6,662 nt of DNA from Treponema sp. (GTDB lineage Bacteria > Spirochaetota > Spirochaetia > Treponematales > Breznakiellaceae): NCBI GenBank assembly GCA_031257595.1, contig JAIROH010000094.1, positions 1-6,662 on the forward strand, written 5' to 3'. The notes beneath the pieces were generated by a model, which worked only from the letters and a program-made list of their open reading frames with translations, made no database searches and was not told where the DNA came from. Below are positions 1 to 5,050 of this stretch, piece after piece; position 1 is the stretch's first letter; each line of letters opens with the position of its first letter. The position numbers and the translations under genes are program-made.

Positions 1-142
1 CCCTAAACCTTCTGTCGGTTTCCTGGAACTTCCTGTCAGTTTCCTGAAACTTTTTGTCGGTTTCCTGGAACATGGCCCAAACCTTTTCAAACGAGAGCCC
101 TTCATATCCGGGCAGGGGAACGGCGTTTTGCTGTGTTTCCAT
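1..142 (-). CDS. Coiled-coil heptad-repeat protein, N-terminal fragment (runs off left edge)
   Basis: Reading leftwards from an ATG at 142, an open frame of 47 codons continues past the window edge. It begins METQQNAVPLPGYEGLSFEK, then VWAM, then three heptads FQETDKK, FQETDRK, FQETDRR. This charged heptad pattern predicts a parallel coiled coil. The start is supported by AAGG 9 nt upstream and by a good promoter at 226-254. From memory, a short N-terminus ending in FEKVWAMFQETDRK-like repeats is typical of spirochaete and cyanobacterial proteins related to DUF3782, which often end in a PD-(D/E)XK-type nuclease-like domain. That C-terminal part lies outside the window, so the function is unproven. 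The frame is certain. The family assignment is only a pattern-based suggestion. Confidence 0.75.
   Translation of the reverse strand, partial: METQQNAVPLPGYEGLSFEKVWAMFQETDKKFQETDRKFQETDRRFR
9..71 (-). repeat. Three tandem 21-bp units encoding coiled-coil heptads
   Basis: Units lie at 9-29, 30-50 and 51-71. Each is 21 bp around a core GTCGGTTTCCTGGAAC (plus strand) with a few substitutions. On the minus strand each unit encodes one F-Q-E-T-D-(K/R)-(K/R) heptad, so gain or loss of a unit keeps the reading frame. The array may continue beyond the left edge, since the next codons (F-R) resemble a degenerate fourth unit. Confidence 0.85.
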
Positions 143-155
143 ATCAAACAGCCTT

Positions 156-196
156 AAAAAATAATCGCGCCGTCGAAAGACGGCGATGCCCGCGAT
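156..196 (-). promoter_or_regulatory. Structured leader with terminator-like hairpin (possible attenuator)
   Basis: On the minus strand the leader of the left-edge gene holds a 7-bp perfect stem, CGCCGTC-TTTC-GACGGCG (185-168). A T-rich stretch ending in six T (164-156) follows. An alternative fold pairs ATCGCG (196-191) with CGCGAT (169-164) and keeps CCGTC/GACGG stacked inside. This places 11 bp directly before TATTTTTT, which is intrinsic-terminator geometry. The AAGG ribosome-binding site lies immediately after the T tract. Two competing folds in a promoter-proximal leader suggest attenuation, but I see no leader peptide or known riboswitch class. Confidence 0.4.
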
Positions 197-225
197 CGCG
201 CGGCGGGGCTGGATCTGACTTAACA

Positions 226-254
226 AATATAGGGTATTTGCCGGAAACGGTCAA
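226..254 (-). promoter_or_regulatory. Sigma-70-type promoter for the left-edge gene
   Basis: On the minus strand TTGACC (254-249) is followed by a 17-bp spacer and TATATT (231-226), each one mismatch from consensus (TTGACA, TATAAT). Transcription would start near 219, giving a leader of about 76 nt before the ATG at 142. Confidence 0.7.
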
Positions 255-320
255 GAAAGCGGTAAATTCCACAGTCAATCATAGTTTCACCTTTTTTTTC
301 TCCCCAAGACCGTCCGGCGG

Positions 321-329
321 TGTTATACT
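321..329 (+). promoter_or_regulatory. Extended -10 promoter immediately before the AMMECR1 gene
   Basis: TGTTATACT fits the extended -10 pattern TGnTATAAT with one mismatch in the hexamer. No -35 box is visible at the expected distance, which is acceptable for extended -10 promoters. The ATG at 336 begins 7 nt after the hexamer, about where transcription should start. The region between holds no Shine-Dalgarno sequence. Confidence 0.5.
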
Positions 330-335
330 TACCCC

Positions 336-953
336 ATGGAATTTACCATTACGGTCGGGGAAAAATCGGCCCTGCTTGCCGACGCCAGGGAAGCCATTAC
401 GGCGAAACTTGAAAACCGCCGGCCTGTTTATAGCCGGAAGAGCGGACTGGCCGAAGCCGTCGAATCAGGCGCGTCGGTTCTCGCAAAGCCCTGCGGGGCC
501 TTTGTCACCCTCCGCAAAACGGCCGGGCCGGAGGCAGGAGCCGGTTCCGGACAGCTTCGGGGCTGTATTGGGCGGATGACCGGCGCGGAAAGCCTTGAAA
601 AGACCGTGCGTACAATGGCAGTCGAAGCGGCGTTTGGGGATCCGCGCTTTCCGCCCCTCAAGACCTCCGAACTGCCCCTCTGCGACATCGAGATTTCCGT
701 CCTTTCACCAATGGAAAAATGTCCCGATCCCAGGCAGGTCAGGGTAGGCGTACACGGCCTTTACCTTATCCACCGGGGCCGTTCGGGGGTGCTGCTTCCC
801 CAGGTGCCGCTGGAACAGGGCTGGAACCTCGACGAATACCTGGACTATATCTGCGTCAAGGCCGGCCTTCCCCCAAAATCCTACGCCGCTCCGGACGCGG
901 AACTGTTCACGTTTACCGCCGTGGTGTTCGGGGAGAGTAATACTCCGGCCTGA
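336..953 (+). CDS. AMMECR1-domain protein (AmmeMemoRadiSam system protein A type)
   Basis: The 205-residue product is close to the usual length of stand-alone bacterial AMMECR1 proteins. The family hallmark LRGCIG is intact at residues 74-79. Further family-like stretches are the N-terminal helix LLADAREAI (13-21), RFPPL (104-108), DIEISVLSP (117-125), the GVLLPQVP segment ending in QGW (151-163), and CVKAGLP (173-179). There is no signal peptide or membrane segment, so it should be cytoplasmic. The biochemical role of this family is not settled. In many prokaryotes it is encoded beside a Memo-like protein and a radical-SAM protein, but neither partner is in this window. The start is set by the distance to the conserved helix, despite the lack of a Shine-Dalgarno site. 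The gene is divergent from the left-edge gene and convergent with queD. Confidence 0.9.
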   Translation: MEFTITVGEKSALLADAREAITAKLENRRPVYSRKSGLAEAVESGASVLAKPCGAFVTLRKTAGPEAGAGSGQLRGCIGRMTGAESLEKTVRTMAVEAAFGDPRFPPLKTSELPLCDIEISVLSPMEKCPDPRQVRVGVHGLYLIHRGRSGVLLPQVPLEQGWNLDEYLDYICVKAGLPPKSYAAPDAELFTFTAVVFGESNTPA

Positions 954-969
954 TGAACCTCCCCGCCCC

Positions 970-1002
970 AAAAGCCTGAAAGATGAGGCACCGGCGTTTT
1001 TT
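970..1002. terminator. Candidate terminator between convergent AMMECR1 and queD genes
   Basis: The 61-bp gap between the two stop codons contains AAAAGCC (970-976) facing GGCGTTTTTT (993-1002), with one unpaired G. A shorter inner stem is GCCT/AGGC (974-977 with 986-989). Six T follow on the plus strand and four on the minus strand, so it could serve both directions. The stem is weak. Confidence 0.35.
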
Positions 1003-1014
1003 GGTTCTTCCCGC

Positions 1015-1383
1015 TTACCTTTCGTACCGGGCCATGCTTGTGGGGGTTTCGTACACGTCTACGGCAAAAAGGAGCGCCGCCGCGTCACCGGGAAGGAGTT
1101 TCGCGGTTTCCTCAAAAACATGGCGGGCTATACGCTCCGCGCTGGGATCGCCTGAAAAATCCGGATTGTCGTTGAGATTTGTATGATCCAGGGAAGCGCA
1201 AACCCGTCTGAGGGCGTCTTTTAGAACGGCAAAGTCAACAAGTATGCCGCCCCCGTCGAGGCCGCCGCCCCTGGCCCACAGCCTGACCCGGTAATTGTGA
1301 CCGTGGAGTTTTTCGCATTTGCCGTGGTAGCGGCTTAAAAAATGAGCGGCGGCAAAATCCGCCTCAACCCTAACGGTGTACAT
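1015..1383 (-). CDS. queD: 6-carboxy-5,6,7,8-tetrahydropterin synthase (QueD/PTPS family)
   Basis: This 122-residue enzyme is full length for bacterial QueD. The family converts 7,8-dihydroneopterin triphosphate to 6-carboxytetrahydropterin, an early step towards preQ0, queuosine and other 7-deazapurines. Zinc ligands are His14, His27 and His29 (in LHGHNY). Cys23 just before them is the expected catalytic cysteine. Asp66-His67 (DHTNLND) and Glu112 (ETP) complete the active site. Other marks are the PSAE segment (80-83) and VDFAVLK (49-55). The start at 1383 was chosen over one 10 codons upstream because AAGGA sits 6 nt before it and the protein then begins MYTVRVEADF, as usual. It begins 1 nt after the DUF2804 stop codon and is last in the three-gene unit. 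No queE, queC, queF or tgt is in view. Confidence 0.93.
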   Translation of the reverse strand: MYTVRVEADFAAAHFLSRYHGKCEKLHGHNYRVRLWARGGGLDGGGILVDFAVLKDALRRVCASLDHTNLNDNPDFSGDPSAERIARHVFEETAKLLPGDAAALLFAVDVYETPTSMARYER

Positions 1384-1384
1384 A

Positions 1385-2416
1385 CTAGTTCCTTGTCTTG
1401 ACCCGTTCGGCAAAACCGGTTATGTTCCAGAAAGAAAAATCGCTCCCGTCGTCAAGGACAACCCTGCCGGAAAAACTTCCGCAGATCTGCCGCCGTTTCC
1501 AGGAATGAAACAGTATGCGTTTTCTTTCTACCCGTTCCTGGTTCGGGGTAAAAGTCATCTCAAGCCGTTTGTCGTTACTGGTAAAGCGCCACATCTCAAT
1601 CCAGTTGGCGGGAGGAATGTGAAACGTCACCTGATCAAGCTTGTGAATCACTCCGTCAAGAAAAAACGCGTTCTCCGTTCCGCAGCTTGAATCCGCGGAA
1701 CCGTAACCTATGTTAAAGCCCGCTGTGCGGCCCGACGCCATTCCGCAGGCCGCCGCCCAGTAGCGTATGTCCTGACGGGGACGGACCTGGCGTATCCAGT
1801 CGAAGATACCCCATGCGTTGTCCCTGGTAAAGTAAAGCTCGGCGCTGCCAAACTGCATAACCCCTTCGGTGATAAACCACGGGGAACAGCGAAAACAGCG
1901 GTAGGCGTTTTTTTCCCGCCGCCAGGGAGAAAGGGTGACAATGGACTCCGCTTTTTCCGGGGGGGAAAGCACCACTTCTCCCCTCAGGTGACGGTTGTGC
2001 CCGAATTTGGGAATATCCACCCTGATGATCCTGGCGCCGCTTTCCATAAGCACAAAATCAATGGCCGCTTTTTTTTCCCGTATTTTTATCGAACCGGATT
2101 CGGAACTTCGGGGAAGTTCAAAACGGCCAAGAGCAAGCGGGCTTTCAAAAATCTGGGTTGAACGGCGTCTGTCTTTAAGGGACACCACCGATATCCCAAT
2201 ATACCCAAGAAAGCCTCCGTCTATTATCTCGAATACAACAAGATGGGTAGCGGAAAAAATTATATACCGGTCGGATTCGGTATACCTGGTACGGGACGGC
2301 CCGCCCATAAGCGGCGGATTGTAGATCACAAGCGGCTTTCTTGCCCACCCGAAACGGCCGGGCCGTTCTGTCTCGTCAAGTACCGGTACTTCGGAAATAA
2401 ATTCGTTTTGCGCCAT
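1385..2416 (-). CDS. DUF2804 family protein
   Basis: The 343-residue product matches my memory of DUF2804 along its length. It shows an N-terminal GWARKPL (23-29) followed by YNPP, then the central block ending in YWAAACGMASG (219-229). FNIGYG (234-239), GTENAFFLDGVIHKL (246-260), MTFTPNQER (287-295), and a C-terminal ICGSFSGRVVLDDG (311-324) with ITGFAE (332-337) follow. No signal peptide or transmembrane helix is seen, and the many Trp and beta-rich segments suggest a soluble beta-sandwich-like protein. The family has no established biochemical function that I can name, so none is assigned. Its ATG directly abuts the TAA of the upstream FecR-domain gene (TAAATG) and has no visible Shine-Dalgarno sequence, which points to translational coupling. 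queD follows after 1 nt. Confidence 0.8.
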   Translation of the reverse strand: MAQNEFISEVPVLDETERPGRFGWARKPLVIYNPPLMGGPSRTRYTESDRYIIFSATHLVVFEIIDGGFLGYIGISVVSLKDRRRSTQIFESPLALGRFELPRSSESGSIKIREKKAAIDFVLMESGARIIRVDIPKFGHNRHLRGEVVLSPPEKAESIVTLSPWRREKNAYRCFRCSPWFITEGVMQFGSAELYFTRDNAWGIFDWIRQVRPRQDIRYWAAACGMASGRTAGFNIGYGSADSSCGTENAFFLDGVIHKLDQVTFHIPPANWIEMWRFTSNDKRLEMTFTPNQERVERKRILFHSWKRRQICGSFSGRVVLDDGSDFSFWNITGFAERVKTRN

Positions 2417-3400
2417 TTAAGGATCGTTCAAAACAAGGCTGAGAAGAAGAGCCGATCCCAATCCCATGGAACTGTAAGCGCCCGCGGAAAGAAAGGTCCT
2501 CGCGTCGCGGCTCAAAAAACCGTCTCCAAAAAGATCGTTTCCTCCGGCCGACAAACCCTGCATCCCGATTCCCGCCACAATAAAGAAAAGGCCGATGCCT
2601 ATGCCGATTTTTTTATTGCGGAGGAAAACCGCCGTATTGTCTTTCGCGGGCTCCAAATCCCGCGTCTCAACGGCAAAGGAGATGCCGGTATCTTCTTCGG
2701 CCTGAAAGACACTTTCCGTACGGGGCCCCGGTATAGCCAGAGGCGCGGCGGCCGAAAATCCGCGGCTGTTCCAGTAGTTTACAATATCCGCGTCAAGGTT
2801 CCTCCGCTCCACATACGAAAACGGCGCGTTAAATTCCGCCGTCATCGTCTGACCGTCCCTGAGCGGCAGGCGGGAAATATCGAGCAGGCTTTCACGAAGG
2901 GGAATCAGTTCCCCGCTTCCCCTGAACATATGCACCATGAGTACCGGCCGGGAACTCGCGGAAGTTCTGGAAGAAACAAGATAATCAATGCCGGCGTCGG
3001 CATCCTTAAATTCTGTCTGGGACGGGCCCCCTGTAACAGACACGATCCTGTCCGATACGGTTCCGCTTACCAGCCGGAGCCTTCCGTAGAGAAGTTCTAT
3101 CGAAGGAGAGCCGCTCTTTTCCCCGCCAATCCGGATCGACGTATTTTCGCCGAGTTTAAGCAGCGTATAATCCGCCCGGGAAACTCCGTCGAACATAAGC
3201 TGAAGTTCCGCCCCGCCCCCGGCTGTCTGAACCATGTCTCCGTATTCAAGAAATACTTCGCCGGCCGGAATGGGGCTGCCGTCCGCGGAATACAGGGAAA
3301 CCTCGCCGCTTGCATAGTAAAACCGCCACTGCGACGCCTGCTGCGCCCAAAGCCCCTTTCCAAGAAACATAAAAAGAAAAACGACGAAGGACTTCTTCAA
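2417..3400 (-). CDS. Exported FecR-domain protein with C-terminal membrane segments
   Basis: I place the start at a TTG (3400): GGAG lies 7 nt upstream and the product then opens MKKSFVVFLFMFLGKGLWAQ, a textbook signal peptide with likely cleavage near residues 19-21. An ATG at 3466 with AAGGTG upstream is a real alternative; it would add 22 residues before the same hydrophobic core. The mature part has a FecR-like beta domain (about 30-150): GEVSLYSADG, AGEVFLEYGDMVQT, LKLGENTSIRIG and YGRLRLVSG. Two hydrophobic segments near the C-terminus (265-283 and about 303-324) could anchor it in a membrane. There is no lipobox cysteine. In spirochaetes FecR-domain proteins are often envelope proteins unrelated to iron-citrate signalling, and no FecI-type sigma factor is nearby. 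It is the first gene of the unit with DUF2804 and queD, divergent from murD. Confidence 0.8.
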   Translation of the reverse strand: MKKSFVVFLFMFLGKGLWAQQASQWRFYYASGEVSLYSADGSPIPAGEVFLEYGDMVQTAGGGAELQLMFDGVSRADYTLLKLGENTSIRIGGEKSGSPSIELLYGRLRLVSGTVSDRIVSVTGGPSQTEFKDADAGIDYLVSSRTSASSRPVLMVHMFRGSGELIPLRESLLDISRLPLRDGQTMTAEFNAPFSYVERRNLDADIVNYWNSRGFSAAAPLAIPGPRTESVFQAEEDTGISFAVETRDLEPAKDNTAVFLRNKKIGIGIGLFFIVAGIGMQGLSAGGNDLFGDGFLSRDARTFLSAGAYSSMGLGSALLLSLVLNDP

Positions 3401-3552
3401 TAAGCCGCTCCAAAACAACCTGTTTTGCGCAGGGCCCGCGACATATTTACATGGTTTGATCCTCATGGTACACCTTGAGTAAAGCTTACTATGAAGATGG
3501 AAATGGGGCAAGGTACGAATGTCCTGACAAATAAAGATACTCGGGAGCGATC
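3401..3552. other. Divergent intergenic region between FecR-domain gene and murD
   Basis: About 150 bp (86 bp if the FecR-domain gene starts at 3466) must hold promoters for both the minus-strand three-gene unit and the plus-strand murD-epmA pair. I see no convincing -35/-10 pair in either direction. An interrupted palindrome AGTAA-AGC-TTACT (3478-3490) is the only symmetrical element and could be an operator, but a 5-bp arm is weak evidence. Confidence 0.3.
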
Positions 3553-5049
3553 ATGAATCCGGCCGATTCTTATTCGGGAATGAAGATAACCGTCATGGGG
3601 CTGGGACTTAACGGAGGCGGGCTTGAATCGGCCCGCTACCTGGCCGGCAAAGGGGCTTTGGTAACGGTTACCGACACGAAGGACGAAAAGGCCCTTGCCC
3701 CGTCCGTCAAGACGCTTGAAGAAGATCCCGTGATTAGGGGCAGGATACGCTACGTTCTTGGCCGCCATGAAACCGAAGATTTTACCTCGGCCGATATCGT
3801 GATAAAAAACCCCGGCGTCAGAGCCGATTCGCCGTATCTTGCTTTGGCAAAGCGGATAGAGACGGATATTTCCCTGTTCCTCGCCGCCTCCCCCGCGCGG
3901 CTTATCGCCGTCACCGGCTCAAAGGGAAAGTCCGGTACGGCAAGCGCCCTCCATCGGACGCTCGCGAAGGCCCGCGAGGCGGGCCTTGCCGGCGGCAAAG
4001 CCTGCCTCGGCGGGAACATCACCGTTTCTCCGCTGTGTTTTCTTGACACGCTTGAAGAAAAAGACGATGTCGTACTTGAGCTTTCAAGCTGGCAGCTTGG
4101 GGATCTGCGGCTCTGCGGCGGCGGGAGAGGCGGAACGCTTAAACCCCGTTGCGCGGTAATCACATCCATAATGAAAGATCATCAGGACCGTTACTCCGGC
4201 ATGGAAGACTATGTACATGACAAACGGGAGATCTACCGGCGCCAGGACAAAACGGATCTGACCGTCGCCTCGGCGGACGACGAATGGGGGAAAAGCTTCC
4301 TCCGGGAAAGTCCCGGCCGGGCGCTTCCTTTTTCGGAAAGCCCGCTGCCCGAGAACGCGGCCGGAGGCTGGATTTCGGGCGGCGGGCCCGGCTTTGCGCG
4401 GCTCCGTCCCGGCGCGGAGCCTGTCCTTGTCGTGCCGGCCGATCCCGCCGTACCGGGCCGCGGTCAAAAGAAAAATCTTTTGGCCGCGGCGCTGGCCCTG
4501 CTCGACCTGGGGTTTCAGGCGGCCTTTGTCCGGGAAAGTTTGGGGAGCTTCCCCGGTATTGAACACCGGCTTGAAAAGTTTTACGAAACGGCGGGAATCC
4601 GCTTCTATAACGATTCGGCGGCCACGATCCCCGAAGCGGCCGCGGCGGCGGTAGAAGCCCTGGCGGGGAACGGTGAAGTACCCCTGGTGCTGGTTACCGG
4701 CGGCACGGACAAGAACCTCGACTATGCCCCCCTTGTCGAAGCGGCGGCGCGGGCAAAAGAAGTCGTTTTGCTTGAAGGTTCGGGGAGCCTGAAAATCGCC
4801 CCGCTGCTCAGGGCGGCGGGGATTCCGTTTCATGGTTCCTTTGGGAACCTTGAAACGGCGGTAACGTGCGCCGTTGAAACGGCGGGGAACCTGGCCGCCG
4901 GGGCGGCCGGAACGAACGTCCCGGTATGCGTTGTCCTGTCGCCGGGCTGCGCAAGCTTCGGCATGTTCAAGAACGAATTCGACCGGGGCCGGCAGTGGAA
5001 GGAAACGGTTGTGCGGTTATCCCAGCGGCTTTTACAGCGGTGCCCCTGA
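3553..5049 (+). CDS. murD: UDP-N-acetylmuramoyl-L-alanine--glutamate ligase (MurD)
   Basis: This cytoplasmic Mur ligase adds glutamate to UDP-MurNAc-L-Ala with ATP, the second amino-acid step of peptidoglycan precursor synthesis. The 498 residues are a little longer than the usual ~440-460. Domain 1 opens with GLGLNGGG (16-23), a Rossmann-like UDP-binding loop. The ATP loop is TGSKGKSGTAS (121-131, Lys126). GGNI (153-156), ELSSWQL (176-182), DHQDRY (209-214) and Lys224 in HDKREIY (candidate carbamylated lysine) follow. The C-terminal domain has GIEHRLE (335-341), NDSAAT (353-358), GGTDKNLDY (383-391) and LSPGCASFGMF (462-472). The usual Lys of NDSKAT is Ala356, a point discussed in the findings. 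GGGAG 5 nt before the ATG supports the start. The stop is separated by one base from the downstream epmA-like start, so the two are probably co-transcribed and coupled. Confidence 0.93.
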   Translation: MNPADSYSGMKITVMGLGLNGGGLESARYLAGKGALVTVTDTKDEKALAPSVKTLEEDPVIRGRIRYVLGRHETEDFTSADIVIKNPGVRADSPYLALAKRIETDISLFLAASPARLIAVTGSKGKSGTASALHRTLAKAREAGLAGGKACLGGNITVSPLCFLDTLEEKDDVVLELSSWQLGDLRLCGGGRGGTLKPRCAVITSIMKDHQDRYSGMEDYVHDKREIYRRQDKTDLTVASADDEWGKSFLRESPGRALPFSESPLPENAAGGWISGGGPGFARLRPGAEPVLVVPADPAVPGRGQKKNLLAAALALLDLGFQAAFVRESLGSFPGIEHRLEKFYETAGIRFYNDSAATIPEAAAAAVEALAGNGEVPLVLVTGGTDKNLDYAPLVEAAARAKEVVLLEGSGSLKIAPLLRAAGIPFHGSFGNLETAVTCAVETAGNLAAGAAGTNVPVCVVLSPGCASFGMFKNEFDRGRQWKETVVRLSQRLLQRCP

Positions 5050-5050
5050 G

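Noticed and set aside
191..200. CGCGATCGCG palindrome containing the GCGATCGC octamer (cyanobacterial HIP1-like)
   Set aside because: There is a single copy in the window; part of it is better explained as one arm of the leader fold, and nothing else suggests a cyanobacterium.
133..579. Plus-strand open frame of 148 codons
   Set aside because: It overlaps the promoters, the leader and the first third of the AMMECR1 gene in another frame; its composition is typical of a shadow frame.
1384..1420. preQ1 riboswitch upstream of queD
   Set aside because: queD follows DUF2804 by 1 nt, so there is no leader to hold one, and no preQ1 aptamer-like sequence was seen before the first gene of the unit.
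2417..3400. Iron-transport FecIR signalling pair
   Set aside because: No FecI-type sigma factor or TonB receptor is nearby, and the protein has an N-terminal signal peptide with C-terminal membrane segments, unlike an anti-sigma FecR.
2243..3403. Long plus-strand open frame (386 codons) opposite the FecR-domain and DUF2804 genes
   Set aside because: Its product is rich in Arg, Lys and Pro with no recognisable domain, and it is antisense to two genes with clear family motifs and a signal peptide.
3478..3490. AGTAA-AGC-TTACT interrupted palindrome as an operator
   Set aside because: Five-bp arms are expected by chance, and no linked regulator gene is present; noted only within the intergenic entry.
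4084..4833. Minus-strand open frame of 249 codons
   Set aside because: It lies wholly antisense to conserved murD sequence, has a basic low-complexity composition, and shows no own start signals.
4874..5050. N-terminal extension of the EpmA-like protein starting inside murD
   Set aside because: The extra 59 residues are Arg/Ser/Gly-rich, correspond to out-of-frame murD, and have no match to class II synthetase N-termini.
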